DNA of 64,000 nucleotides from Paludibacter sp. (GCA_019163375.1 JAFLKK010000014.1:1-64000); one strand, 5' to 3'; positions 31,022 to 40,668 are shown, counted from the first letter of the stretch. Notes: generated from the letters alone by a model not told the origin. Numbers and translations: made by a program.

Positions 31022-32449
31022 TTATAAGCTTCGGAGGAAAGTAACCACAGCATCGCGGTCTTCTTTCGACATTCGTTTAAATAACTCGCGCGAAACTGCT
31101 CCTTCACCATCATGCCACATAATGGCTTCTACATAGTTGCGTGCACGTCCATCGTGTAAAAATCGGGTATGACCGCTCACCGTTTCCTGTAACCCTATTC
31201 CCCAAAGCGGAGTTGTTCGCCATTCGTAACCCGCGGCCAATCCTGAACGGTAATGACTGTCTAATCCCGGCCCCATATCATGCAACAGAAAATCACCATA
31301 AGGATGAATTGTTTGACCGCTCAACCAAGGCAGGCGGGTGCCGTTGAGCAGCGCGATAGGATCTTGTTTGGTATGTAATGTCGGAATATGACAAAGCTGA
31401 CATTTGGCTTTGTAAAAGTTTTCTTCTCCTTTTTTCACTACTGCATTGTTTACGTTCCTACGGGCAGGAACACCGAGTGAACTTAAGTAAAAATCGACAT
31501 TCTCCATATCACGCGTAGAAATTTGAATTCCATAATGGCTAAATCCGATTTGTTGAGATTGCCCATAACCGACTTCGAGTGGGAAACGGTCGCTAGTAAC
31601 TCCCAAATCCGACGAGAAACCAAGCTCTACAGTTAGATCGGCATGTTGGGCTTTATTTCCCCCCGTACCAATAAAACTCTTATTTCGCTCGGTGATAATA
31701 TTCATTTTACCCGAAATACCATATTCAGGATAGTTGCTTAATGCTGCCAACTGTTTCAGTTCATCTGGATCTAATGCCATAATTTGCCCCATACCCACAT
31801 GTCGCAATGGAATGCGAACATCGATAATCAAGTCTTCGGGGGCAATACTATCAGAGTACCATTCTGTAATTTTATAGGTAGGCTTTACGAGCGAATATTT
31901 TTCTCCATCAGGGAACTCGTATGTCTTTTCAGTGTATGTTGCTGATAATCTACCTTCTGGTTTTGTTCCGAAAATAGCCTGATCGTGTAGCACTCGCCCA
32001 TATTCCCTGAAAAATGTTCCGTTTTGTTTGCAGATAAAAGCGAGTTGTCCCGAAAAACCGGTACCCGAACCACCCTCTGAAAATAGAGTAGGATATGATC
32101 GACCTGCATTCTTATGGCAACTTCCACACGAAAAACCAACATACAGCGGACCCAGTCCACCTTGCAAAGGATCATCCTGATTGGCGATACGCGGATCATC
32201 ATACAGTTTGTCGCCGGCAAGAAATCTATCCATCAATGAACCTGTTACCCAAGGTGCTGGTGTATCGTAAGCAAAAACACTGGACATGAACACAGTTGAA
32301 TTTCCGGCTGATAATTCCGCCGGATCGGCTACTTTCCCATTCGGTTTAAGTATTATCTCATCTGCATTATCACTACACGCACCTATTGCCATGATGCAGA
32401 GCACCACAACACTTAGCTGTATGTATTTACTATAATGTTTAATTCGCAT
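31022..32449 (-). CDS. di-haem thiol-oxidoreductase-like lipoprotein (DUF1111)
   Basis: A 475-residue protein with a lipobox at IGAC (Cys25). It has two c-type haem sites: SCGSCHKNAGRSYPT near residue 110 and CQLCHIPTLH near residue 350. The fold is the MauG-like di-haem cytochrome c peroxidase superfamily. Fur-controlled homologues occur beside imelysins in many bacteria, where they are thought to aid iron uptake. Here it follows imelysin by about 140 nt in the same direction. Haem attachment would need CcsBA, encoded at the end of the operon. Confidence 0.92.
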   Translation of the reverse strand: MRIKHYSKYIQLSVVVLCIMAIGACSDNADEIILKPNGKVADPAELSAGNSTVFMSSVFAYDTPAPWVTGSLMDRFLAGDKLYDDPRIANQDDPLQGGLGPLYVGFSCGSCHKNAGRSYPTLFSEGGSGTGFSGQLAFICKQNGTFFREYGRVLHDQAIFGTKPEGRLSATYTEKTYEFPDGEKYSLVKPTYKITEWYSDSIAPEDLIIDVRIPLRHVGMGQIMALDPDELKQLAALSNYPEYGISGKMNIITERNKSFIGTGGNKAQHADLTVELGFSSDLGVTSDRFPLEVGYGQSQQIGFSHYGIQISTRDMENVDFYLSSLGVPARRNVNNAVVKKGEENFYKAKCQLCHIPTLHTKQDPIALLNGTRLPWLSGQTIHPYGDFLLHDMGPGLDSHYRSGLAAGYEWRTTPLWGIGLQETVSGHTRFLHDGRARNYVEAIMWHDGEGAVSRELFKRMSKEDRDAVVTFLRSL

Positions 32450-32590
32450 TTTTTATCTTTCCATTAAAATTTCGTCGAATACCTTGATCTAGAAATGTCA
32501 ACCCATCTAAGTCAATCATCTACGCGCCATTAAGCAATAGCTTTCAGTGACTAAAGTTACTAGCCAAATTCTCCTAACTGATGAGAGAAT

Positions 32591-33727
32591 TTAATCTTTC
32601 AACGTTTTAATTTTCGCCAATGTCAGTTCCAAATCTCCACAAGCATCGATAGCTGCATCTACTTTTGCACCTGTCAAATTGTTTCGGAATGGATAAGTCA
32701 TAGCTTTGATAGCTTCGTATGCCGTCTCAATGGCTGTACCCACCTCTATATTCAAACCCGCATTTTTACTTTTCACAAAGGCCGAAATACTGTTAGCCGA
32801 TGCAGTAGCTGCCGTTTTACCTCGTCCTCCAAAATAGGAATTACGGATACTGATTATATTATTTGCGTAGTCATCAGTTGAGTTCCAGCTATACCATGAT
32901 TCTACGTCTAGTACGGCCTGCTCGAGGTTACCTTGTTTTGCTGTTGCATTCGGACCACCAATTTTTTGGGCTCCAACTTCGCTTGCAATATCAATACAAC
33001 CATCAATAATTTGATCTATGGCATCGCTCTCCGAAAGAAAGATACTACCGGCAGCACCTGCCTTTTTGAATTGCTCTGAAAAGTTATATTTTACATCAGT
33101 TTCATTCTCTTTGAAGGCCGCTAATACTTTTGTATCAGTAATATTGCTTGCACCCACCCAGTTTGCCCACAACAAATAAGTATCATTGCGCAAATATTCC
33201 GTTGCAGCAATTAAATATTTCAATTCACGGTCGGTCAAAGCAGTCGTTCTGGGCTCTCCATCTTTAAATATCAGGTACTCGATAGTATGAAAACCATGAA
33301 CGTTTGATGAAGCAATAGCATCCAAAGAGATTTCTATATTCGAATCGATAATCGATTGTAATTGTGTTTTATCTAGCGGCCACGAATCGAGTGATGGATC
33401 CAAGCTCAACAAGGCAGCGGGTCCGAAAAGAAAACCTTCACTTTGTTCCCAGGGAATACGCATGGTCCGCCATGCCGCACACACGTTTGTTAACCCAACA
33501 CTCGGATTTGCTTTGTAGACTTCAACAGCTTCGTAAAGAATTGTGGCTTTATCTTTCATATCGGTGTAAGTATTCAACACTACATCGTCCACGTATGTAT
33601 TAATTACAGCTTTAAAATCGTAACCATAACCATCTTCTGTTCCCTCCGTCCCCGATTTATCACAGGCAGTGAAACCAACTGCCGTAAAGACCACGGCCAT
33701 ACCTAAAAAAAACTTGCTTTTATTCAT
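32591..33727 (-). CDS. imelysin family lipoprotein (iron-regulated, M75 type)
   Basis: 378 residues from the ATG at 33727; an upstream extension of 42 codons lacks a signal sequence. The signal peptide ends at the lipobox VGFTAC. The body is alpha-helical with the family signatures WEQSEGFLFGP and GFHTIEYLIFKDG (GxHxxE). Imelysins and EfeO-like proteins bind ferrous or ferric iron in the periplasm. It is the second gene of the porin-imelysin operon. Confidence 0.92.
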   Translation of the reverse strand: MNKSKFFLGMAVVFTAVGFTACDKSGTEGTEDGYGYDFKAVINTYVDDVVLNTYTDMKDKATILYEAVEVYKANPSVGLTNVCAAWRTMRIPWEQSEGFLFGPAALLSLDPSLDSWPLDKTQLQSIIDSNIEISLDAIASSNVHGFHTIEYLIFKDGEPRTTALTDRELKYLIAATEYLRNDTYLLWANWVGASNITDTKVLAAFKENETDVKYNFSEQFKKAGAAGSIFLSESDAIDQIIDGCIDIASEVGAQKIGGPNATAKQGNLEQAVLDVESWYSWNSTDDYANNIISIRNSYFGGRGKTAATASANSISAFVKSKNAGLNIEVGTAIETAYEAIKAMTYPFRNNLTGAKVDAAIDACGDLELTLAKIKTLKD

Positions 33728-33755
33728 ATCAATAATTATTAAGTTGTACAAAGAG

Positions 33756-35039
33756 TTATTTTGTAAAGAACCAACCGGTATAGGCCAAAGCCAGTCCGAA
33801 GGTATTTTCCTGATTATAATTGTTGTGATCAAGATGACGCATAGAATAGTCAACTTTAAGAACTAAATTAGGGAGTAAGTAATAATTCAGTCCGGCAGTC
33901 AGCACATTCCTACGGTTAATCGGCATTTCGGCCATGCCCTCAACCATCGTTTCGGCACTGTTGTAATATTCGTAGCGTACAAAAGGCATTAGCTTTTCTT
34001 TGGTGTTGAAAAAAGATAGCACATTGTATCCGGCTTCCAAAGAATAGGTCAACGCATTTTGTGCAACAGGTGTGCGGGCAAATCCTGTAGCACTGGAAAT
34101 ATTACGGTTAATTTGCGACAAGCGTTTTGCATCGCCAAGATTACCCCAGAGATAATTAGCTCGTATAGCCAGATTCTTTGTAAGGTACTGGGCATCTCCC
34201 GATAGAATAGTAACAGGAGCCGTAATGTCAGCAGTTTTCTCTGGCTTGCTGGCATTTTTAGCTGTTTGATTGTAATAAGCCGATGCACCTACTCGTAAAC
34301 CTTTAATTCCGCTCCATTCAACACGCCCTGCGAAAGCAGGTGAAGTCATTACTGCTGTTTCAAACATACCCTGTTTGCCACCTTGAATCCAGTTAGCCGA
34401 TGAAAAACCGTTGGGATCAAGTCCATTCACCACCATCAGTTCATATTTAAACCCGGGGAAATAGCCTAATACGGAAATACCTGTTTCGTGCCAGGTAGTA
34501 GGCAACAAAGTTGTTTCGCCTTCGGGGCGTGTGGTGGTAAAAAAGAAAATAGGCTCATGGTGTGCATTGGTAATTCCAATAGGGACAATCATGTGTCCGG
34601 CACGAATATTAAACCAGTTAGCAAATCGCTTGGTAAGGTGGAACTGTTCCAGCTCTATTTCTCCACCTTTTTCAATTTCTGTTTCATATTCGCCGGCTTC
34701 ATCGTATTCCAACTCCATAGCCGAACCGGCACCACCGTATTCTATTTCTACTTCAGTACCAATTACCAGATCATCGCGCAGTTTGTAGTCGAAAGCAAAA
34801 ACCGCCCGGGGAACAGAAATGTAGGCACGATTGTCGGAAGGAGCTCCGTTGGTATATTTGTACCTGTCGGGACCATAATTCATTTGTTGGTACAGGATTT
34901 CGCCATATCCACCAAAACGGAATTTAGAAAAGCTCCACTCGTAAGGAACTTCGGACTTTACCGAATCTTTTTTTACTTGCGAGAAAGCTGCAAATGTTAC
35001 AGAGAGAGTGATACTGAAAAAGAGTAGTATTCGTTTCAT
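33756..35039 (-). CDS. outer-membrane porin-like protein, first in the imelysin operon
   Basis: 427 residues from the ATG at 35039 with a signal peptide (~1-20, AAFSQ); the longer frame upstream starts inside the promoter. The barrel resembles phosphate-selective porins of Bacteroidetes (IRAGHMIVPIGITNAHHEP). It has an acidic patch, DEAGEYETEIEKGGEIELEQ, that could attract cations. It is followed after 28 nt by imelysin. Two copies of the palindromic operator lie upstream. It may pass iron to the imelysin; that is inference. Confidence 0.88.
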   Translation of the reverse strand: MKRILLFFSITLSVTFAAFSQVKKDSVKSEVPYEWSFSKFRFGGYGEILYQQMNYGPDRYKYTNGAPSDNRAYISVPRAVFAFDYKLRDDLVIGTEVEIEYGGAGSAMELEYDEAGEYETEIEKGGEIELEQFHLTKRFANWFNIRAGHMIVPIGITNAHHEPIFFFTTTRPEGETTLLPTTWHETGISVLGYFPGFKYELMVVNGLDPNGFSSANWIQGGKQGMFETAVMTSPAFAGRVEWSGIKGLRVGASAYYNQTAKNASKPEKTADITAPVTILSGDAQYLTKNLAIRANYLWGNLGDAKRLSQINRNISSATGFARTPVAQNALTYSLEAGYNVLSFFNTKEKLMPFVRYEYYNSAETMVEGMAEMPINRRNVLTAGLNYYLLPNLVLKVDYSMRHLDHNNYNQENTFGLALAYTGWFFTK

Positions 35040-35063
35040 TATGTTTTCGTTATTTAATGAATG

Positions 35064-35143
35064 CAAAGATAGAACTACCCCTAACAACGAAAAATCCCTA
35101 CATATAAGGATTATTACCACCTGTATCCCTACAATGAGGGACA
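35064..35143 (-). promoter_or_regulatory. promoter with two palindromic operators (sites C and C2)
   Basis: On the minus strand the -7 element is TATCTTTG (35064-35071). Exactly 21 bp upstream lies AATCCCTACATATAAGGATT (35093-35112, plus-strand reading; 17/20 match). A second site, TATCCCTACAATGAGGGACA (35124-35143, 15/20), is offset by 31 bp, about three helical turns, so both lie on one face of the DNA. Confidence 0.85.
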
Positions 35144-35257
35144 TACTTTTTACATATAAAAAGGTTCTAAATAAATTATGACACCCAATAGTTGAAAAAT
35201 CCACAACGCTACACGACTTCTACTTTAGTCTGAGTTATTTTGATAAGAGTAACGTTA

Positions 35258-35295
35258 CTAATACACTCTTAGTAGTAGTACTAAGAGTGTATTAG
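35258..35295. repeat. 17-bp perfect hairpin
   Basis: CTAATACACTCTTAGTA (35258-35274) and its exact complement (35279-35295) are separated by GTAG. No T run follows. It lies between the porin promoter and the terminator of the upstream operon. Its role is unknown. Confidence 0.8.
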
Positions 35296-35346
35296 TAGAA
35301 GTACAAGGCATCGTGGAAAAATACCCTGCTTTGCAGATAATAATAG

Positions 35347-35382
35347 AAAACCCGTACTCACCAAAGTGTCAGTACGGGTTTT
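35347..35382 (-). terminator. intrinsic terminator of the TonB-PepSY operon
   Basis: AAAACCCGTACT and AGTACGGGTTTT form a perfect 12-bp stem over a 12-nt loop. It ends the minus-strand operon from 39599 to 35477. Confidence 0.85.
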
Positions 35383-35476
35383 AAACTTAAGTAATGCGAT
35401 AGTAGCGAGTATTACATTCAATTAGAAAATGCACATTCGCTTGTTCATCAGAAGATGATTCAAACACCATTTTATC

Positions 35477-36064
35477 TTATTCAGAAACACTTATATTGAT
35501 CAATTGGTCGTTCGAATTAAATAATAGTTCTAATCTTGAATCAAGATTGGCAGCAGCATCGGATAAATAATTAACACTGATAGCAGAATATTCTATTCCT
35601 CTTGATTTTCCATCTCTTTCTACGAGTGAAAAATCAAAAAAAGTCTTCTTTCTTTTAATAATTGGGGATAATCCTGGTCTACGATTAGTTTTCTTGATTT
35701 TAATCGTTATTCTATCTTTTACTTTGAAAGTAATTCCACCGATAGAGCCTACCTGTATTGAACTATCTTTAAGTTCAAAACCTGATAATACATCATTCGT
35801 GAAGTACAGAAAATTACCTTTATAATTATAAATCTTTACCAGCACTGAATCAATCTCCCAATACTCATCAGAAATGCTGGTAGGTTGACCGAGTATTTGA
35901 ACAGCCTTACCTATACTTTCGCCAAGTTTTACCCCTTGAGTGACATCACCCGCCTTCATTAAAAGTAAACTTGACGTCGGAATACGGGTTTGTGCAAAAA
36001 TACTTGTAAACGAAAATGCAAAAAGTCCAATTGCATAAACTAAAAATGAATTCTTCTTTCTCAT
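35477..36064 (-). CDS. secreted protein of unknown function
   Basis: A 195-residue protein with a signal peptide (~1-24, SIFAQ). The mature part is mostly beta-strand and contains KLGESIGKAVQILGQP, reminiscent of the SmpA/BamE-like fold that occurs in small envelope proteins. It is the third gene after the TonB receptor and PepSY protein and probably serves that uptake system. No family was firmly recognised. Confidence 0.65.
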   Translation of the reverse strand: MRKKNSFLVYAIGLFAFSFTSIFAQTRIPTSSLLLMKAGDVTQGVKLGESIGKAVQILGQPTSISDEYWEIDSVLVKIYNYKGNFLYFTNDVLSGFELKDSSIQVGSIGGITFKVKDRITIKIKKTNRRPGLSPIIKRKKTFFDFSLVERDGKSRGIEYSAISVNYLSDAAANLDSRLELLFNSNDQLINISVSE

Positions 36065-36090
36065 ATTTTAAATTGATTTTGTTGTTTTGA

Positions 36091-37155
36091 TTAAAAACGT
36101 CGACCCCACCAAATGATAATGCCCGTGACGATCAAATAAGCCCCGATAATACCCGCCAAAAAAGTGAGTAATTCACCAAACCAGCCAAGCCATTTTCCGC
36201 TATGGAGCGACATAAGCACATTTTCAACCTCTGAGTTTACAACGCCTTTCTGATCTGTAAGTTCCTCTCCACTCACTTTATCTACAAAATGAACTGCTCC
36301 TAAGTATGTCAGAATGCCAATTTCTTTGCCAACGGCTATTTTATAAATTCCATTCTCTTGCCTACTTGCAAGCCCTATACGCATAGCTTCTACTCCCGGT
36401 ACAACCCTGTATTTTTCAATAATGTTTAATATCGGTGCTTTCACGTCTGCAGCAGCCCATCGGCTTTTTATTTCCGATTTGCCACCTCCCAATGCCTCCA
36501 CCAAAGACTTTTCAAGAGGTTTGAAAGCCATAATAGTACCGGTAAGTGCTAGTAACAATAAAATCCCTGACGCATACATTCCAAGCACCCGATGATGATC
36601 GTACATAATGCGTTTAAACTTTAGCTTATGATTGAGTGTAAAAAAGTGCTTCCAATTTTTAAGGGTCAGCCTTTTAGGCCGCCAGAGCAGCATTCCGGTA
36701 ATAATAAGAATAAGAAAGATGACTGTAGCGATTTTTACGATCCATACACCCGTTTCGCCCAGCAATAATTCACTGTGCAGATGAGCAACAACATAGAAAA
36801 ACTGGTGTGAACGACTTTCGCCCAACAACCGTCCGGTATAGGGGTCAACAAAAACGTTGCGGAGTCCGTTTTTTTCGCTGTAGAGTAGTATTTTATAACT
36901 CTTGCTTTTGTCGGTGTAGGCTACCATCGATGCTATTTTATCGTCGGGATAGCGCTTACGAACTATTTTGAGTATACTTTCAACCGGTTGTTTACTTGCC
37001 CCTATAGTAACTTCGCTATATGGACGGTGCATTAAATCCATAATCTCATCAGCATAGGTAAAAATACTACCTGTGATACACACAACAAATAAAACAACTG
37101 CACTGGGTAAAGCTAACCATAAATGAAGCTTGTGTATTATTTTTCGGATATTCAT
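36091..37155 (-). CDS. PepSY-associated inner-membrane protein
   Basis: A 354-residue paralogue of the plus-strand PepSY protein at 16.5 kb: first helix HLWLALPSAVVLFVVCITGS, further helices at ~135-155, ~190-212 and ~325-350, and His residues in the same places (AHLHSELLLG, YDHHRVLGMY, SLHSGKWLGW). The likely role is electron transfer to ferric chelates on the periplasmic side. The receptor gene precedes it by about 95 nt. Confidence 0.9.
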   Translation of the reverse strand: MNIRKIIHKLHLWLALPSAVVLFVVCITGSIFTYADEIMDLMHRPYSEVTIGASKQPVESILKIVRKRYPDDKIASMVAYTDKSKSYKILLYSEKNGLRNVFVDPYTGRLLGESRSHQFFYVVAHLHSELLLGETGVWIVKIATVIFLILIITGMLLWRPKRLTLKNWKHFFTLNHKLKFKRIMYDHHRVLGMYASGILLLLALTGTIMAFKPLEKSLVEALGGGKSEIKSRWAAADVKAPILNIIEKYRVVPGVEAMRIGLASRQENGIYKIAVGKEIGILTYLGAVHFVDKVSGEELTDQKGVVNSEVENVLMSLHSGKWLGWFGELLTFLAGIIGAYLIVTGIIIWWGRRF

Positions 37156-37250
37156 AAAATATTACTTAGTGTGAATAAATAAACACTCAGGGACGCTATC
37201 TTCACGATATGATCCCTGAGTAAAAAAGATGAAAACAAACAAAAAACTAT

Positions 37251-39599
37251 TTATAAATGTACAGTTACTCCAGCCAGAATAGAGCGTTCCTTCTGCGGCA
37301 TCCCGTAAGCATTCCATATTTTCTTATTCTGCAGATTGTCAGCCTTGATGCTAAAGCGATAATTACTTCTGTCATAGAACACTGTTGCATCAAACACTGT
37401 ATATGCCGGAGAATAAAAAGTATTGGCATCGTTGATATATATATTGCTAACATAATTCATACCAATACCGCCACCCAGTCCTTTCATATCACCTTTCAAC
37501 ACGCGGTAGCTGGCCCAAAAGTTAGCCATTTGCTCAGGTGTGTACGAAGGTCGGTTACCAATAAGTGCTGCACTAGACACTTTAATAAACTCTGATTTAT
37601 TGAGTGTATAGCCGGCAACAAAGTTGAACCCAGGAAACGGATTGGCTATTACGTCCGCTTCAAATCCTTTGCTTGTTTGCTCTCCGTCTTGTATTGTTTC
37701 GGTGGTATTGCTTGGGTTTTGGCGAAGAATATTTTTCAGCTTAATATCATAATAACTAATGGTGCTCATCAATTTACCCTGAAACAAATCGAATTTAAGC
37801 CCAAACTCAGTTTGATTACTCTGTACAGGCTTGTAATTGGTCACATTACCTGTTGAACTCACAGCCGGCGCCTGATTGCTAAATCCATTTTGATAATTGG
37901 CAAAAGCCGAAATCATATTTTTATAATTATAGATAATGCCGAATTTAGGCGACCAACTATCCTGTTTGAAAGCATCTTTGACACTTACACCATTTCTATA
38001 GGTATTGTCCAGATTGAATTTATCGTAACGCACTCCACCCGATACAACCAATCCATCCAACACTTTCAATACGTCAGCTGCATATATGCCGGTTACGCTT
38101 TGGCTGGTTTCAGTTTGGATAGAAGCCAGTGATCCTAACTTCTTGTTGAACGTGTTCAATGCAATCGACGGCACAGTAGGCGACGTAACTTTAATCGTAT
38201 CGTAATTCACAAAACCGGAACCATAGCGTTGATAATCGTCGTAAATCTGAGAATAACTGACACCGGCTAAGAATTTATTTTCACCCCATCCCCATTTGTG
38301 CTGTCCAATAAAGTCCTGCTGTATCTGTGCAGAGCCGGTATTACGTGGCAGGAAACTGATAAAGTTACGTGCAGCCATACTGTCGTTTACCATTTCGAGT
38401 CTAAAATAATGCCCTTCGGTATTGTTTCGGGTTGACATAAACGAAGTTTTGCTTGTCCATTTGTCCGATATACGGGTGTCAAGCACAGCACTATAGTTGA
38501 TCGAATTCATATTGGCAGCCATATCGTTGCTGGTATAGGCCGACTCATAGTCCAATTTCAGTTGGTCGAAACTTTTAGCTGTTACTTTTGTCAGGTTCAC
38601 ACCACGGGCAAAATACAGATTACGCTTTGTCTGGTAATATTCAGCCTCAAGCGACAAAGTCATTCGATTATTAAGCTTTGCTGTCAGCGAAGGCGCAATG
38701 CTGAAATTCTTTTGGTAACCTTGATCCTGAAAACTATTTTCGGTATGAAAAGCCGAGTTTAATCGGAATAAGACAGTATTGGAACTATTTAGTGGAGTGT
38801 TGTAATCCAAAGTAACCCGATTGAGCGATGCACTCCCCGTAGTATACGATATTTCGGCAAACTTATTTTCTTTTGGTCGTTTGGTAACCCTGTTGATAAC
38901 TCCACCACTCGATACTACATTTGAAGTATTACCTCCAAACAGCGTAGCCGATGGTCCCTTGATAATTTCGATACGTTCGGTATTTTGAGGGTCAACCGGT
39001 GTACGAGTATACGAGAGCATGCCGTTTCGCACCGATGCATCCGACCGAAACCCACGGATATAAACGGTGGCATTCCCATCATTCGATTGTACTGTACCTC
39101 CACCGGTTATACTTTTGAATGAAGATACAATGTCTGTGGCCAGTTGCTCCTTCATCAAAGCTGATGTGACTAGTGAATAAGACTGAGAGTTATCCATGTA
39201 TTTAAGTGGAATACGCGATACATATTCGGTCTGCTTCTCGGCAAACTGATTTAAACGCTGAGTTGTCACTACCACCTCTTCCAGCTTCGATATACTCTCG
39301 GAAAGTATAATATCTTCTATCACATTTTGAACCCCACTTGTAAGTTCTACCGATTTTTGTTGGGTTTGTAATCCTACATAACTATATAAAACCATATACT
39401 TGCCAGCCTTCATATTTTGAAGCAGATATTCACCACTTCTGATAGAAGTGGTAGCTTTATCTGTACCTTTAACCACGATGGAAACATTTTCGGCAGGTTG
39501 CCCATCATTTGTAAGAATCCTCCCTTTAAATGAAGCGTTCTGAGCTTGTGCAGAAAAGCTCCCGATTAAAAAAAGTAAAATTAGTCTGGTTGATTTCAT
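37251..39599 (-). CDS. TonB-dependent siderophore-type receptor
   Basis: A 782-residue protein: signal peptide (~1-19), carboxypeptidase-regulatory-like domain (~20-110), plug with TERIEIIKGPSATLFGGNTSNVVSSGG near residues 205-235, and a barrel ending ILAGVTVHL. The regular RG(F)RSDASVRNGM plug motif is that of FhuA/FhuE-like siderophore receptors. It forms an operon with a PepSY protein and a small secreted protein. Operator site D lies upstream. The ligand is unknown. Confidence 0.92.
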   Translation of the reverse strand: MKSTRLILLFLIGSFSAQAQNASFKGRILTNDGQPAENVSIVVKGTDKATTSIRSGEYLLQNMKAGKYMVLYSYVGLQTQQKSVELTSGVQNVIEDIILSESISKLEEVVVTTQRLNQFAEKQTEYVSRIPLKYMDNSQSYSLVTSALMKEQLATDIVSSFKSITGGGTVQSNDGNATVYIRGFRSDASVRNGMLSYTRTPVDPQNTERIEIIKGPSATLFGGNTSNVVSSGGVINRVTKRPKENKFAEISYTTGSASLNRVTLDYNTPLNSSNTVLFRLNSAFHTENSFQDQGYQKNFSIAPSLTAKLNNRMTLSLEAEYYQTKRNLYFARGVNLTKVTAKSFDQLKLDYESAYTSNDMAANMNSINYSAVLDTRISDKWTSKTSFMSTRNNTEGHYFRLEMVNDSMAARNFISFLPRNTGSAQIQQDFIGQHKWGWGENKFLAGVSYSQIYDDYQRYGSGFVNYDTIKVTSPTVPSIALNTFNKKLGSLASIQTETSQSVTGIYAADVLKVLDGLVVSGGVRYDKFNLDNTYRNGVSVKDAFKQDSWSPKFGIIYNYKNMISAFANYQNGFSNQAPAVSSTGNVTNYKPVQSNQTEFGLKFDLFQGKLMSTISYYDIKLKNILRQNPSNTTETIQDGEQTSKGFEADVIANPFPGFNFVAGYTLNKSEFIKVSSAALIGNRPSYTPEQMANFWASYRVLKGDMKGLGGGIGMNYVSNIYINDANTFYSPAYTVFDATVFYDRSNYRFSIKADNLQNKKIWNAYGMPQKERSILAGVTVHL

Positions 39600-39627
39600 T
39601 ATCTCTAAATTATTTGATTTATAACTG

Positions 39628-39676
39628 CAAAATTATTTGAATAAAGAAAGAGCTGCAATCACATTAAATAGGTAAA
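39628..39676 (-). promoter_or_regulatory. promoter with palindromic operator (site D)
   Basis: The minus-strand -7 element TAATTTTG (39628-39635) is preceded after exactly 21 bp by AATCACATTAAATAGGTAAA (39657-39676, plus-strand reading). This is the weakest copy (13 of 20), but the promoter-proximal GATTGC edge is conserved with site A. Confidence 0.55.
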
Positions 39677-39800
39677 AAAGTGGTTATATTACCCTGTTAT
39701 GATGAATAATCGATTAAGAAGAGCTCTTGTCTTTTATAAAAAAGATAATTAATTGAAATTTTATTCAGTTATTACTAAGATTTATTTCATCTTTATTTTA

Positions 39801-40110
39801 TACCTTTGTACTCGTATTTGGTTTGCTCCTCTACCTTCGTAGAAAGTGATTAAAAGGGAATTAGGTGAAAATCCTAAACAGTCCCGCTGCTGTAAGCTCT
39901 TTAAAACGTTTTGAACAACACTTTTGCCACTGGTATTTACAGTTTACAGCTAATTGTTGATAGTTTGCAAGACTAATCATCAATTAATAAATCAACTAAC
40001 ATCTGGGAAGGCGTTCAATAACGGGAGTAAGTCAGAAGACCTGCCATGCATTTAAAGTTTTTAGCTTTCGAGGAAAGAGCTGAAGGACCAAAAATGGGTA
40101 TCACCTTTTG
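39801..40110 (+). promoter_or_regulatory. cobalamin riboswitch 1
   Basis: The -7 element TACCTTTG (39801-39808) leads into a B12 aptamer: AAAAGGGAATTAGGTGAAAA, CCGCTGCTGTAAGC, GCCACTG, GGGAAGG and AGAAGACCTGCC are all present in order to about 40047. The downstream AGCTTTCGAGGAAAGAGCT hairpin is a candidate expression platform. The variable segment between GCCACTG and GGGAAGG is AT-rich. It precedes a small lipoprotein gene. Confidence 0.93.
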
Positions 40111-40228
40111 TACTTACTTTTATTATTGACTGTTGTGTAGTATCTTAATACTGCATATTCACCCCATTTTACATCTTCTTTTATATCCTTCTTCGGAAGC
40201 CGTTTACAAATTATTCAATTTATAATTT

Positions 40229-40426
40229 ATGAAACTGCTTCTTCAATTCAATCCTGTATTTCTTCTTCTGATTATTGCATCCTTTGTTTCATGTTCAAAC
40301 GGTTCTAAAAAAGAAACTCTGTTTGTGCCGGTATTATCTAACGAGGAATGCAATTATTCTAGTAATGGTGCAGAAGTCTTTCTCCTTTGCAAGACCCGCG
40401 AAGTATATTTAGCAAACAATTATTAA
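40229..40426 (+). CDS. short putative lipoprotein after riboswitch 1
   Basis: 65 residues with a convincing lipoprotein signal (LIIASFVSC, Cys22) followed by only ~43 residues. The mature part is too short for a known receptor component, so it may be truncated or a leader-like product. It lies about 120 nt beyond the riboswitch and 25 nt before the Cys-rich gene. Confidence 0.5.
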   Translation: MKLLLQFNPVFLLLIIASFVSCSNGSKKETLFVPVLSNEECNYSSNGAEVFLLCKTREVYLANNY

Positions 40427-40451
40427 GAGTGTAAAAAACGATGAGTCGATT

Positions 40452-40631
40452 ATGGAAAAACAATGTGAACGATGCGAAAGCACATTCCAGTGTACGCTAA
40501 ACGGAAGTTGTTGGTGTACGACTACTCATCTCAACGAGAAAGTGAAAGATTACATCGCGGAATTATACGAAGATTGTCTTTGCGAGAATTGTATCAAAGA
40601 GATAAAAGCACTGCTCGAAACCCCAAAATAG
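40452..40631 (+). CDS. cysteine-rich CWC-type small protein
   Basis: 59 residues from the ATG at 40452 to TAG at 40629-40631. Eight cysteines occur in a family-like order: CERC, a single C, SCWC, then CLCENC near the C terminus. The CWC triplet and zinc-ribbon-like spacing suggest the Cys-rich CWC family, probably metal binding. It follows riboswitch 1 and a short lipoprotein. A second, diverged copy follows riboswitch 3. Confidence 0.75.
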   Translation: MEKQCERCESTFQCTLNGSCWCTTTHLNEKVKDYIAELYEDCLCENCIKEIKALLETPK

Positions 40632-40668
40632 TTTTCTCATAAAAACTATTTGTTTATTAATCAACAAG

